A stretch of DNA of 64,000 bases from Luteolibacter flavescens (GCF_025950085.1 NZ_JAPDDS010000004.1:62001-126000), one strand, 5' to 3'. Shown: positions 8,683 to 17,630, numbered from the stretch's first letter. The notes: a model not told the origin generated them from the letters alone. Numbers and translations: made by a program.

Positions 8683-9663
8683 GTGAAATTCCGAGACTAC
8701 TACGAGGTACTGGGCGTCCCCCGCGGCGCGGGCAAGGACGAGATCCGCAAGGCCTTCCGCAAGCTGGCGCGCACGCACCACCCCGACGTGGCGGGCGAGG
8801 CCGACAAGGCCAAGGCGGAGGAGCGCTTCAAGGAGATCAACGAGGCCTACGAGGTGCTCGGCGACGAGGAGAAGCGGAAGAAGTACGACGCCTTTGGCCA
8901 GAACTGGAAGCACGGCGACGGCTTCACCCCGCCGCCCGGCAGTGGTGGCGGCGGCTTCCCTCAGGGATGGCAGACCGGGGCCAGCGGCGATATGGAAGAC
9001 GCCTATCACTTCGAGGGCACCGGCTTCAGCGACTTCTTCGAGAATGTCTTCGGTGGCCGTGCCGGGCGCGGTGGCTTCGCGCGGGGTGGGGCTGCTTCCT
9101 CCGGTGGATCACGGCCGAGGCGTGGCCGCGACATCGAGTCGGAGATCCTTGTCACGCTGGACGAGGTGATGTCCGGGGCCGAGCGGACGCTTGCCATCCA
9201 GCCCCAGGGTGGGGGTGAGCGGCGCACCGTGACGATCCGCATCCCGAAAGGGGTGACCGAGGGCCAGATGATCCGCGCCGCGGGACTCGGCCAGCCGGGC
9301 ACAGCCGGTGGAGAGGCGGGCGATCTCTTCCTGCACGTCCGCCTGGAGCGCCATCCCGACTATCGCGTGGTGGAGCACGATCTCTACCTCGACCTGCGGC
9401 TCGCGCCATGGGAAGCCGTGCTGGGGGCCACCATCGCGGTGCGCACGCCGCATGGCGAGACCCGCATCCGGGTGCCCGCGGGCACGGAGGCGGGCACCGA
9501 ATTCCGGCTCTCCGGAAAGGGCCTGCCAAAGGGCAAGTCGGGCGACTCCGGCCACCTCTTCGCCGTCGCCCGGATCGCAATGCCGCCCGATGTGACCGAC
9601 GAGGAAAAGCGCCACTGGCAGGCGCTCGCCGACATCTCGAAATTCAACCCACGCCAGTCATGA
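8683..9663 (+). CDS. cbpA: CbpA-like DnaJ co-chaperone
   Basis: A 326-residue Hsp40 without the zinc-finger domain, as in curved-DNA-binding protein CbpA. Residues 4-68 are the J domain (DYYEVLGV start, HPD at 33-35, which stimulates DnaK ATPase), then a Gly/Phe-rich linker of about 100 residues and two C-terminal substrate-binding beta domains (RDIESEILVTLDEVMSGAER; ERRTVTIRIPKGVTEGQMIR). The GTG at 8683 is preferred because it places the J domain at the very start; an in-frame ATG at 8629 would add 18 untypical residues. The stop overlaps the start of the next gene by 4 bases (ATGA), so the pair is translationally coupled. Confidence 0.9.
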   Translation: MKFRDYYEVLGVPRGAGKDEIRKAFRKLARTHHPDVAGEADKAKAEERFKEINEAYEVLGDEEKRKKYDAFGQNWKHGDGFTPPPGSGGGGFPQGWQTGASGDMEDAYHFEGTGFSDFFENVFGGRAGRGGFARGGAASSGGSRPRRGRDIESEILVTLDEVMSGAERTLAIQPQGGGERRTVTIRIPKGVTEGQMIRAAGLGQPGTAGGEAGDLFLHVRLERHPDYRVVEHDLYLDLRLAPWEAVLGATIAVRTPHGETRIRVPAGTEAGTEFRLSGKGLPKGKSGDSGHLFAVARIAMPPDVTDEEKRHWQALADISKFNPRQS

Positions 9664-9962
9664 GCACTCCATCGCCTACAGGTGACGATCTGGTGGACCT
9701 CGACACCGCCGCCCGGCTCTGCGGCCTGCCCGCGGAGACCATCCTGGAGTACAGCCGGACGGAGGTCATCACCGTGACGAGCTCGGGAGAGGGGAGCCCG
9801 CCTGCCTTTGACGCCGTCTGCCTCCATCGGCTGCGCCGCATCGAGGCGCTGCACCACGAGTGGAGCATGCCGCCGGGTTCCGTCGGTCTCGTGATGGGTC
9901 TCCTCGACCGGTTGGAGGCTGCGGAGAGGGAGTTGCGGGCGATGAGGGAGCGGCAGCGGTGA
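9660..9962 (+). CDS. CbpM-like chaperone modulator
   Basis: A 100-residue protein whose ATG overlaps the cbpA stop. Residues 12-60 look like the degenerate MerR-type helix-turn-helix of CbpM (LVDLDTAARLCGLPAETILEY, then FDAVCLHRLRRIEAL), followed by a C-terminal helix with heptad-like pattern (LVMGLLDRLEAAERELRAM). CbpM binds the J domain of CbpA and blocks both its co-chaperone and DNA-binding activity. Gene order and overlap support this role more strongly than the sequence itself, which is divergent. Confidence 0.72.
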   Translation: MSTPSPTGDDLVDLDTAARLCGLPAETILEYSRTEVITVTSSGEGSPPAFDAVCLHRLRRIEALHHEWSMPPGSVGLVMGLLDRLEAAERELRAMRERQR

Positions 9963-10070
9963 GACCGAAAAATTTGCAGAGTTTCCGGGAATAAAAGTCG
10001 TTTGACCCGCCGGGGAGCGGTGCAACGTGTTAGACGCCCGGGGCAACCCGGCGCGAAACCTACCCAGAAT

Positions 10071-10301
10071 ATGAAACTTACCTACCTGCTTGCAGCCGCC
10101 TCCCTCCTTACTTTTGCCGCCTGCGAAAATAAGGAAACGCCAGAGGTGCAGGAGAAAATCAACGACGCGCTGGACCGCCGTCCGAACGAGGAAATCAAGG
10201 ACGCCGCCGAAGACGTCAAGGACGCCGTCAAGGACGTGGGCGACGAGGTCAAGGATGGCGCGAAGGATCTCAAGGACGCGGCGGACGACGCCACCCGCTA
10301 A
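10071..10301 (+). CDS. Small lysine/aspartate-rich lipoprotein
   Basis: A 76-residue protein with a signal peptide ending in a lipobox-like TFAAC (Cys19 as lipidation site). The mature part is a highly charged helix with an 11-residue-like pattern (IKDAAEDVKDAVKDVGDEVK, then DGAKDLKDAADDATR), resembling LEA/apolipoprotein-like amphipathic repeats or CsbD/YtxH-like stress proteins. The function is unknown; an envelope stress or spacer role is possible. No clear ribosome-binding site precedes the ATG. Confidence 0.7.
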   Translation: MKLTYLLAAASLLTFAACENKETPEVQEKINDALDRRPNEEIKDAAEDVKDAVKDVGDEVKDGAKDLKDAADDATR

Positions 10302-10391
10302 TTTTCACACCGATCGACCGGCGACATTTGCCGGGATCGACAGCCCCTTCCTCACTCCAGAGGCGGGGGCGAATTTTTTCCCGGAGCCCGG

Positions 10392-10781
10392 TTACTTCAG
10401 CACCCGGTGGAGCTTGCGGAAGACCAGCGCGCCACACATCGCGCCGAGGATGTCGGCGGTCAGGTCGGCGGCGTCATTCCCGCTGCGGCCGGGGACCTGC
10501 GTCTGGTGCCACTCGTCCGTCGCACCGGTCAGGAAGCACACGGCGAAGGTGATCGCGAAAATCGTGCCCCAGTCCGGAGCCTTCGGCTTCAGCCGGTAGA
10601 GGAAGGCGGAGAAGAGTCCCGCCCCGCCGAAGAAATAGCCGAAGTGCAGCACCTTGTCGCTGGCGCGGAAATCCAGCGCCTGCGGAAGGTGATTCACGCG
10701 CGAGGACAGCCACCAGAGCGTGCCGAACCAGACCGCGAATGCGGCAAGCCACAGCCAGGGCGAGCGGGTCAGTCGGCGCAT
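10392..10781 (-). CDS. VanZ-family membrane protein
   Basis: A 129-residue membrane protein with about four spans: a first at residues 9-26, then two around residues 45-90 and a last near the C-terminus. The VanZ signature is present near residue 90 (DEWHQTQVPGRSGNDAADL, with the family DExxQ...PGR...D pattern). VanZ proteins are linked to low-level teicoplanin resistance in Gram-positives; in most bacteria the role is unknown. It is transcribed in the same direction as the brnTA pair upstream of it, with 13 bases between. Confidence 0.8.
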   Translation of the reverse strand: MRRLTRSPWLWLAAFAVWFGTLWWLSSRVNHLPQALDFRASDKVLHFGYFFGGAGLFSAFLYRLKPKAPDWGTIFAITFAVCFLTGATDEWHQTQVPGRSGNDAADLTADILGAMCGALVFRKLHRVLK

Positions 10782-10794
10782 GTCGCTACCGGGC

Positions 10795-11079
10795 TTACTG
10801 CTTGCGCAGCTCGTCCTCGAGTCGCTCTGCCAGCCACTGCTTCATCATCGACTGGTAGTTGAGGAAGCGGGAACGGGCGATGCGCTTGATGCGGGAGAGC
10901 ATCCGCGGGTCGAAGCGCAGCGTGATCGTCGTCGATTCGCGCGAGTCGGGCTCGTGGATGGAGCCGGACATGAGCCGGGCTTCCAGCTCATGGGTCTCCC
11001 AAAAGCGGGCTTCGGCCTCCTCGTCGTCAAAGGTCGGGATGTCCGACCACTTGGAAATGGACTGCATGGGCTGGCTCAT
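10795..11079 (-). CDS. brnA: BrnA/CopG-type antitoxin
   Basis: A 94-residue antitoxin. The N-terminal half carries the conserved DIPTFDDEEAEARFWETHE of this family, and the C-terminal half is a ribbon-helix-helix-like DNA-binding part (TTITLRFDPRMLSRIKRIA...YQSMMKQWLAERLEDEL). The ATG at 11079 shares one base with the stop of the toxin gene just upstream (TAATG), the usual toxin-first order of brnTA. BrnA neutralises BrnT and represses the operon. A longer open frame reaching 11181 only overlaps the toxin gene. Confidence 0.85.
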   Translation of the reverse strand: MSQPMQSISKWSDIPTFDDEEAEARFWETHELEARLMSGSIHEPDSRESTTITLRFDPRMLSRIKRIARSRFLNYQSMMKQWLAERLEDELRKQ

Positions 11080-11351
11080 TATTTGAACTCGGCGTACTTG
11101 CGTTCGTAGAATCGTTGCTCTCCCTCGCTCATCGGGCGCGCGGCGATCACGCGGGCGCGCTTGCCGTCGGTCCAGAAGCACACGAAAAGATACCGGTCGG
11201 CCACCGTGCGCCCGAGGGCGTAGAAGCGGCTTTCGCCCGTCTCCTGGTCGGGCAGCAGGCGCAGACCGAACGGGTCCTCAAGGGCCTCCTCGAGTTCGCG
11301 GGGCTTGATGGACTTCAGGTCGAAGTGGACGTCGATGAGGTCGAGTTCCAT
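11079..11351 (-). CDS. brnT: BrnT-type toxin (RelE-like RNase)
   Basis: A 90-residue protein fitting the BrnT fold: an N-terminal FDLKSIKPRELEEALEDPFG, a central SRFYALGRTVADRYLFVCFW and the hallmark near the C-terminus, ARVIAARPMSEGEQRFYER, with conserved Arg and Glu. BrnT is a ribosome-independent RNase that stops growth by cutting mRNA. The usual KHGVSFEEA core is degenerate here (SIKPRELEEALED), so activity is not certain. It forms a two-gene operon with the antitoxin, to which it is joined by TAATG. Confidence 0.82.
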   Translation of the reverse strand: MELDLIDVHFDLKSIKPRELEEALEDPFGLRLLPDQETGESRFYALGRTVADRYLFVCFWTDGKRARVIAARPMSEGEQRFYERKYAEFK

Positions 11352-11486
11352 GAGAAACAGTTGCGGCCCGCAGAAAACACGAGAATCGGGGCCTTGGGAA
11401 TGGGAAATTGGAAATTAGGGGAAAAGCCGCATTTCCGGCCTTCTAACGGTCCGGAATCCTGAATCTACAATGCCCATCCAATCCCA

Positions 11487-13418
11487 TCAGTCGTCGCCGA
11501 AGAGATCGACGACGAGGCGGCTGACGGAGTCGGCGCTCATCATGAAGGGGAGCGCTTCATTCCCGACGCGTCCGTAGAAAAGCCGGTTGGTCGGGCTGTC
11601 GCTGGCGGGTGCGAGGAGCAGTTCGCGGCGCTGGATGCCGATCTTCTCGCCCAGGGCGTCGCGCTGGTGGACGCCGAGGGTGAAGCGGATGGCAGGCTTC
11701 GCCAGCGCGTTGCGGGCATTTGCATCGTCGGGCGAGAGCCAGGTGTCGCAGCGGAGCTTCAGCAGCGGGTCGAGCAGGCGGTTCGCGCGCTCGGTGATGA
11801 GCTCGGCGCTGCGGTCGGTGCCGTTTTCCTGCGCCTTCCAGGATTCGTCGCCCCAGTTGTACTCCAGCATCAGCTTCGGGTAGCCCTCCACCTCGCGCTC
11901 GATGAAGGCGAGGTCGATGGAGGCCACGTTCCAGACGTCGGTCAGGCGCCACTGCCAGACGCGCGTGGCGATGTCGTGGATGAAGGCGTCATCGAGCTTC
12001 ATCACCCGCGGCACGCCATTGTGCATCGCATGCCAGGTGCCGTCGCGGCTCTGGCCGAAGTGCAGGTCCACGGTGGCGTCCGTGGTGGTCACGATGCGGA
12101 GCTTCAGCGCCGGGCGATCCAGTCCGTAGGGTGCCAGATCGACCGCGGCGTCGCTGGGGAAGCCGATGACCTTCGTCTCCGTCAGGGCCTTCAGCAGCCG
12201 GTAGAGCGACATCTCATTGAGCGGCTCCATTCGCCCGGCGGGATTCTGCACCTGCCAGCGTCCGCCTTTCGGCCGGGCCAGCACGATCTCGTCGGAGTTC
12301 GCCGGGGAAATGAGGATGCCTTCCAGATCCTCCACCTTCAGGTCCGTCAGGCGTGGGTCGCGCAGCTCGTTCACCGTGTCCGGCAGGCCGGCGATGGAGA
12401 CGAGATCCTCGGCGGGAATATTCGTCGCCGGGGTGCCGCTGGAGGTGAGGGTGGGGGCCAGCGGCTTGAGTCGCAGCTCGAAGACGGAGCCCGGGCGGTC
12501 GCTCACGGTGGCGAAGACGGTGTCCGCTTCCGGCGTGGCGGGCGGCAGAATTTCCATCACGGTCTCGTCGTTCTGGCCGAAGTGCTTGATCGCGATCTTC
12601 TGGCGGCCGTTCACGTCGTCCGCGGGCAGCGTGACCTCGGAGCGGTCCGCGATCTTCACGGCGCGCAGCAGGTAGAGGTCGGTCAGCAGCTTGGTCACCG
12701 CAGCGGTGTCGGTGCGCAGCTCGAGAGGCTTGGTGATCAGCCACGGGGCATTGCCACCGGTGCGGGAGAGCAGCACCTCCGACTCCGAGCTCTGGATGCG
12801 GACGGACTGGAGCGCGGCGGGATTGAAGAAGAGCGGGTGATGGTCACGCAGGTGGCGCAGACCGTCGCGGAAGAGGAAGTGGATGTCGCCCGTGGTGGCG
12901 TAGATGTCGCCGCCATGGGCGTCATCCTGTGGCTGGAGGAAGACGGTGGGGATCTCCTCCTTCGTCTTCGGGTCGCGGTGCAGCCACTCCGTCTTGCGAC
13001 CGAGTAGGTAGGTCGCCAGCGAATTGCCGTCCTTGTCCTCGATGCGCACGCCGATGGTGCCCTCGACCAGGCCGGCCTTCGAGGAATCGATCTTCCCCTC
13101 CGGGATGATCTCCTCGACGCGGGTGCCGAGCGTGAAATTCAGGATGCCGTCCGCGGCGCTCGGGTCCATGCGGTCGTCCCATGGCTTGGCCACCCGCCAG
13201 ATGCCTTTTTCGAAGACGCACTCCGCCTTCACCCCGTTCCCCGAGAGCAGGATGCGGTGGATCTTCTGCGGGTCGAAGTCGTAGAGGCGGTCGCCCTGGA
13301 CCGCGGACTTCGGCCCCAGCAGGCGGTCGAGGCTGCCTTCGGAAAAGCGCATCGCGGCGGTCATGGTGACCCCGGTGGTCACCACCAGCAGCAGCAGCGT
13401 GAAGGAAATCGAGCGCAT
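11487..13418 (-). CDS. DUF4340 domain protein, last gene of a Gld-type export operon
   Basis: A 643-residue protein with one N-terminal span (SFTLLLLVVTTGVTMTAAM) and a long periplasmic part of repeated DUF4340-like units: ILLSGNGVKAECVFEKGIWR, VRIQSSESEVLLSRTGGNAP, ILISPANSDEIVLARPKGG. Each unit pairs a short beta segment with a W or P-G-x-W element. The ATG at 13418 is chosen because it sits directly before the membrane anchor. It lies 22 bases downstream of the GldG-like gene on the same strand and is therefore likely part of a three-gene unit. In many bacteria DUF4340 proteins accompany GldFG-like ABC systems; the biochemical role is not known. Confidence 0.8.
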   Translation of the reverse strand: MRSISFTLLLLVVTTGVTMTAAMRFSEGSLDRLLGPKSAVQGDRLYDFDPQKIHRILLSGNGVKAECVFEKGIWRVAKPWDDRMDPSAADGILNFTLGTRVEEIIPEGKIDSSKAGLVEGTIGVRIEDKDGNSLATYLLGRKTEWLHRDPKTKEEIPTVFLQPQDDAHGGDIYATTGDIHFLFRDGLRHLRDHHPLFFNPAALQSVRIQSSESEVLLSRTGGNAPWLITKPLELRTDTAAVTKLLTDLYLLRAVKIADRSEVTLPADDVNGRQKIAIKHFGQNDETVMEILPPATPEADTVFATVSDRPGSVFELRLKPLAPTLTSSGTPATNIPAEDLVSIAGLPDTVNELRDPRLTDLKVEDLEGILISPANSDEIVLARPKGGRWQVQNPAGRMEPLNEMSLYRLLKALTETKVIGFPSDAAVDLAPYGLDRPALKLRIVTTTDATVDLHFGQSRDGTWHAMHNGVPRVMKLDDAFIHDIATRVWQWRLTDVWNVASIDLAFIEREVEGYPKLMLEYNWGDESWKAQENGTDRSAELITERANRLLDPLLKLRCDTWLSPDDANARNALAKPAIRFTLGVHQRDALGEKIGIQRRELLLAPASDSPTNRLFYGRVGNEALPFMMSADSVSRLVVDLFGDD

Positions 13419-13440
13419 GGCGATGGATGGGTGGGCCGGA

Positions 13441-15030
13441 TCAGGCGCGGCGCGACGACCAGACGAGACCCGCGATGAGGGCACCGAAGGCGGGGAGGAA
13501 GAAGAGATTCACCCGGTTGATGAAGGAGACCTGGCTGTCCAGCAGCGGCAGCTTGTAGCTGCCCAGCGTGCGCGGGCCGGTGCCTGCGAGGTCCTCGCGG
13601 CCGATGAGCCAGTTCACGCTGCTGGCGAGGAAGTCCTTGTTGATATCGGAGAAATACCTCGGCGAGAGGAATTCCGAATTCGACACCACCACCATGCGGG
13701 AGATGCGGTCGCCGAGGTCGTCGCGCGTGGCCGCCCCGCGGATGACGGCACCGGCCAGGCTCAGCGGGCCGGGGTAGTCCTCGTTGCGGTCGAATTCCGG
13801 CTTGGCGGTGGAGAATTTCGTCTCGCCCCAGAAGTCGCGGTCGGTCTCGATCAGCACGTAGGGGCGGATGCCCTTCGCGGTGAACTCGTCATTGTCCTTC
13901 TCCCGCACCTCGAGGCTGGAGGTGGCACCTTCGAAGATCGTGGTCTTGTTCGCGAAGTCGCGGGTGAAGTCCATGCCCGCGGTGAAGCCGGCGCGGACAT
14001 TCGTGACGACCTGGTCGCCCTTCTTGGAGATCACGCGGTCCTTTCTCGGGGTGATGCCCAGATTCCGGAGAAAGGCCCGGAGGCGCGGCGGCGTGTCCGC
14101 GGAGCCGAGGGTGACGAGCACGGAGGACTTCGGGCGCTCCCAGTATTCCGTCAGCACGGCCAGCTCCTGCGGGCTGAAGTCGTAGGCGGGATTGATGATC
14201 GCCACGGCGGACACGTCGTCCGGGATGCGGTCGATGCCGGAGATCTGCGCGCGCAGCGTGAGCGCATTCTGGCTCAGCAGCGTGGCCTCGAAGTTCGTGA
14301 GTGGGGAGTCCGCGCCCTCGTTGCGGAAGCCGCTCTTGTCGGCCAGCAGGTAGATCTTGCGCGGCTTTCCTTCCAGCGCGGAGACGATGCCGGTGGTGAT
14401 GGCGTCCTCGCCGAGGAAGCCGGTGATCTTGCGCTGGCTGTTCTCGCCCTTGAATTCGGTCTCGTAGCGGATCATCCGCTCGGCCTCGATGAAGTGGACG
14501 TGCGAGCTGGCATTCCCCGCCGCCTCCGCGGTCAGGCTGACCTGCTTCTGGTCCTTGGTGCGGGCGTCCACGATCACCAGGTCGGTGGTGAACATCGACT
14601 TGTTGAAGGAGATCTGGAAGACGTCGCCATATTCCTTTGCCACCTGCTGGGTCCGGTCCGGCGAGCGGACGGGGTCGAGCAGCTCCAGCTTCACCTTTCC
14701 TCCGGAGAGGCGGAAATACTCCTCACCCAGCGCGCGCACGCGGTCGTAGATCGGGCTGCTGCGGCGGAAGGCGAGCAGCAGGCGGATCGGCTCGGTGCGG
14801 TCCCGCACGGCAGGCGACTCGAGGTAGCGCTGCGTGGCGGGGGAGAGCATGTAGGCGGAGTCCGCGCTGAGGTCCTTTGGCACGTAGTGCTTCGCGCCCA
14901 GGTAGTTCAGCCCGGCGAAGAGCACCGTCACGCAGGCGACCTGCAGCAGCGAGAGCGCGCCGGTGCCGAAGCGCCGCACGGGCTTGGCCGGCTTTTCATC
15001 CTTCATAGAGGAGTCGGAAACGTTGCTCAT
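13441..15030 (-). CDS. GldG-like ABC transporter auxiliary protein
   Basis: A 529-residue protein: a cytoplasmic N-terminus, a span at about 25-45 (LSLLQVACVTVLFAGLNYLG), a large periplasmic domain of the ABC_transp_aux type (IRLLLAFRRSSPIYDRVRAL; KIYLLADKSGF; AVAIINPAYDFSPQELAVL; NSEFLSPRYFSDI) and a final C-terminal span (NLFFLPAFGALIAGLVW). This matches GldG/intraflagellar-transport-52-like subunits of gliding-type ABC systems. It starts 6 bases after the permease gene. No gliding genes other than these are visible, so motility should not be assumed; similar sets occur in non-gliding bacteria. Confidence 0.85.
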   Translation of the reverse strand: MSNVSDSSMKDEKPAKPVRRFGTGALSLLQVACVTVLFAGLNYLGAKHYVPKDLSADSAYMLSPATQRYLESPAVRDRTEPIRLLLAFRRSSPIYDRVRALGEEYFRLSGGKVKLELLDPVRSPDRTQQVAKEYGDVFQISFNKSMFTTDLVIVDARTKDQKQVSLTAEAAGNASSHVHFIEAERMIRYETEFKGENSQRKITGFLGEDAITTGIVSALEGKPRKIYLLADKSGFRNEGADSPLTNFEATLLSQNALTLRAQISGIDRIPDDVSAVAIINPAYDFSPQELAVLTEYWERPKSSVLVTLGSADTPPRLRAFLRNLGITPRKDRVISKKGDQVVTNVRAGFTAGMDFTRDFANKTTIFEGATSSLEVREKDNDEFTAKGIRPYVLIETDRDFWGETKFSTAKPEFDRNEDYPGPLSLAGAVIRGAATRDDLGDRISRMVVVSNSEFLSPRYFSDINKDFLASSVNWLIGREDLAGTGPRTLGSYKLPLLDSQVSFINRVNLFFLPAFGALIAGLVWSSRRA

Positions 15031-15036
15031 GGGATA

Positions 15037-15789
15037 TCAGCGGCGCCAGCGGCGGTAGTCGACCACCTGGTAAGTGATGAAGAGGACGAAAGCCGCGAGG
15101 CTCAGGTAATAGACGACCGGCCGGGTATCCAGCAGGCCCTTCGTGAAGTAGTGCAGGTGCTCCTGGCTGGAGATGTAGTGGAACATCGGCGCGGCCGCGA
15201 AGTGCTCGCCCCAGATGGCCGTCACGTAGCCCAGGAAGTAGTGGATGACCAGCATGCCGATGGTGAGCAGGCCGGCGATGATCTGGCTGGAGGTGAGCGC
15301 GGAGGCGAGGCAGCCGATGGCCGTGAAGGCGGCACCCATCAGCAGCAGGATCGAGTAGGCCCCGAGCATCGAGCCCGGCGAATACGCGGGTGGCACGTCC
15401 GTAACCCATTCATACATGCGGAACTGCAGGTAGCTCGGCACCCACAGCAGGGTGTAGAAGACCATGGCTGCACCATACTTCGACAGCACCACCTGCCAGC
15501 TCCGCACCGGGGCGGTGAGCAGGCCTTCCAGCGTGCCGCTGCGCTCCTCCTCCGCGAAGAGGCGCATGGTGATGAGCGGGAAGATGAAAAGGAACCAGAA
15601 CCAGAAGAGCGTCGTATTGTAGGCCGAGTAAACGAGGCTGTTCTGGCTGGGCGAGTCGCGGAAGCCCTTCATGGCCGTGGACAGGGCAAAGCCTTGCATC
15701 CCCGTCACGAAGACGAAGACCACCCAGCCGAAGGGATTGAGGAAATATCCCTTCAGCTCCTTGCGGAGCATGATGAACAAGAGTCGCAT
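15037..15789 (-). CDS. GldF-like ABC-2 type permease
   Basis: A 250-residue membrane protein with about six spans. It starts MRLLFIMLRKELKGYFLNP and carries the family element LITMRLFAEEERSGTLEGLL (the ABC-2 EE-RSGT signature) followed by APVRSWQVVLSKY. It is the first gene of the GldF-GldG-DUF4340 unit. The reading frame stays open far upstream on this strand, through the antisense of the Sel1 gene, but only the part from the ATG at 15789 shows protein-like sequence. No ATPase subunit gene adjoins; upstream lies a divergent gene, so the ATPase must be encoded elsewhere. Confidence 0.87.
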   Translation of the reverse strand: MRLLFIMLRKELKGYFLNPFGWVVFVFVTGMQGFALSTAMKGFRDSPSQNSLVYSAYNTTLFWFWFLFIFPLITMRLFAEEERSGTLEGLLTAPVRSWQVVLSKYGAAMVFYTLLWVPSYLQFRMYEWVTDVPPAYSPGSMLGAYSILLLMGAAFTAIGCLASALTSSQIIAGLLTIGMLVIHYFLGYVTAIWGEHFAAAPMFHYISSQEHLHYFTKGLLDTRPVVYYLSLAAFVLFITYQVVDYRRWRR

Positions 15790-15975
15790 GGTGAAATCCG
15801 GCCCGCGCGCGCGGGGCCGCTTGTGTAGGGAAAGGTCCCGCGGGCGGAAACACCAAAAATGAGGGGCCGCCGGACCGGGCGGGTCTCGCCGCGGGGCATT
15901 GGATTTACGATGTATGCAGGCGGATGCCCTGTTTTCCCCGTCTTTCCCCTTTGCTAGCGGGATTCCCCTCTTTAA

Positions 15976-17619
15976 ATGCCGGGTGTGACCGCAAAAACCC
16001 TCTTGCTCTCCCTGGCACTCGCGACCGTCGTTTCCACCTCCGCCCCGGCGGCGGTGAGCACCGGGGTGGATGCCCCTGCGACCGTGCCGAGCGTGGCCGA
16101 AGGCCCGGCGAAGGCCGCTCTCGATGCCTTCCGCGAAGGCCGCCACACGGCCGGGGTGGATCTCGCGAAGCCTCTGGCGGAGAAGGGCGATGCGGACGCG
16201 CTCTTCCTGCTGGGCTTCGCCGCCGAGACCGGCCAGGGCATGCCCGCCTCGCGCGACGCCGCGCTGGAGAGCTACAAGAAATCCGCTGCCGCCGGGAACA
16301 AGGACGCGACCTACCGCCGCGCGCTGATCCTGCTGAACTCGAAGGAAGAGAAGGACCGCCAGGAAGCCCGCGAGGTGCTGGAGTCCGCCGCCGGTGCCGA
16401 CCCGGCCAATGCCGGCCGCATCCTCGGCGAGGCATGGCTGCGCGGCCTGCTCAGCGAAAAGCCGGACTCCGCCAAGGCCGCGGAGTGGTGGACGAAGGCG
16501 GCGAATGCCGGTGACACGCCCTCGATCCTGCTGCTCGCCCGTTTTTACGAAGGTGCCTTTGGCTTCAAGGAAGAGGCCGATGCGAAGAAGTCGCTGGAGT
16601 ACTACCAGAAGGCCGCCGCGCTCGGCGATGCCTCCGCCCTCATCCCGCTGGGCTCCCGCCTGCTCAATGGCGACGAGTCGATCCGCAATGAGAAGGAAGG
16701 CCGCGAGTGGCTGGCCAAGGCGATCGAGAAGGAGCAATGGTCCGCCTACCTCGCGCTCGGCGACTTCGAGGAAAACATCAAGAAGAACGAGAAGGAGGCC
16801 CTCGCGCAGTATCAGAAGGGCGCGGAAAAGGATCAGGCCGACTGCATCCTCCGCGTCGCCGCCTTCCATCTGGAGGGCAAGGGCGGTCTGAAGAAGAGCG
16901 AGGAAAAGGGCCGCGAGTGGCTGGTGAAGGCCGCCGAGGCGGGCAATGCCGTGGCCGCGCTGGAGATGGCCTCCCGCCTCTCGAAAGATGAGAAGCCCGA
17001 GATGATCTCGGTTTACAAGTACCTGCTCTCCGCCGCGAATACCGGCCTGCCGGTTGCGCAGAATGAGATCGGCCTGCTCTACGTCTCCGGAAACCTCGGC
17101 CTGAGCGACCCGACGGCTGCCGTGGCGTGGTTCACCGCCGCCGCGAAGGCCGGTCACGCTGCCGCCCAGAATAATCTGGGCACCCTCTACGAGCGCGGCA
17201 TGGGCGTGCCGGTGGATTACAACAATGCAGGCCAGCTCTACTCCCTCGCAGCGAACCAGGGTCACGCCGCCGCCACCACCGGCCTCGCCCGCCTGCACGC
17301 CGCGGGGAATGGCACCACGCAGGACCTGCCAAAGGCTTGGGCGCTCGCCTCGCTTGGCATCGAGCGCGGGGACGAGGAGGCAAAGACCCTGCTCGGCGAG
17401 CTGACCAGCAAGATGAGCGAGGCCGACATCGCCGGCGGCAAGAAGGAACTTGAGGCCCTCAAGAAGCCCGCAGGAGAAGCACCTGCGCCAGCCCCCGCGC
17501 CGACCCCGGCACCAGCTCCCGCGCCAGCCCCGGCCGCTCCGAAGAAGACCTCCGCAGTCACCCCGGCCATCGAGGTCCCGGCGCTCGAAGCGCCGAAGGA
17601 AGAGAAGAAGGGTGAATAA
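15976..17619 (+). CDS. Secreted Sel1-repeat protein
   Basis: A 547-residue exported protein with a signal peptide (about residues 1-26). From about residue 70 to 480 it is made of Sel1-like helical repeats of about 36 residues, with the usual A-x-x-x-G-x-x-x-A-x-x-L-G-x-x-Y spacing (for example SALIPLGSRLLNGDESIRNE; AQNNLGTLYERGMGVPVDY; AQNEIGLLYVSGNLGLSDP). The tail is a Pro/Ala low-complexity stretch (about residues 495-530) ending in a charged KEEKKGE. Sel1 repeats mediate protein-protein contacts; the partner is unknown. It is divergent from the Gld operon. Confidence 0.85.
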   Translation: MPGVTAKTLLLSLALATVVSTSAPAAVSTGVDAPATVPSVAEGPAKAALDAFREGRHTAGVDLAKPLAEKGDADALFLLGFAAETGQGMPASRDAALESYKKSAAAGNKDATYRRALILLNSKEEKDRQEAREVLESAAGADPANAGRILGEAWLRGLLSEKPDSAKAAEWWTKAANAGDTPSILLLARFYEGAFGFKEEADAKKSLEYYQKAAALGDASALIPLGSRLLNGDESIRNEKEGREWLAKAIEKEQWSAYLALGDFEENIKKNEKEALAQYQKGAEKDQADCILRVAAFHLEGKGGLKKSEEKGREWLVKAAEAGNAVAALEMASRLSKDEKPEMISVYKYLLSAANTGLPVAQNEIGLLYVSGNLGLSDPTAAVAWFTAAAKAGHAAAQNNLGTLYERGMGVPVDYNNAGQLYSLAANQGHAAATTGLARLHAAGNGTTQDLPKAWALASLGIERGDEEAKTLLGELTSKMSEADIAGGKKELEALKKPAGEAPAPAPAPTPAPAPAPAPAAPKKTSAVTPAIEVPALEAPKEEKKGE

Positions 17620-17630
17620 GCCAAGAGTCT

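Noticed and set aside
10302..10391. Partial inverted repeat CGATCGACCGGC...GCCGGGATCG after the lipoprotein gene, as terminator
   Set aside because: The stem is interrupted and no T run follows; support too weak to annotate.
11571..13007. A long plus-strand open frame within the DUF4340 gene region
   Set aside because: Antisense of a gene with membrane anchor and repeated DUF4340 units; no motif in the translated sequence.
13363..15828. An 821-residue plus-strand open frame opposite the Gld-type operon
   Set aside because: It spans three real genes on the other strand including their junctions, so it cannot be a single conserved protein; composition is antisense-like.
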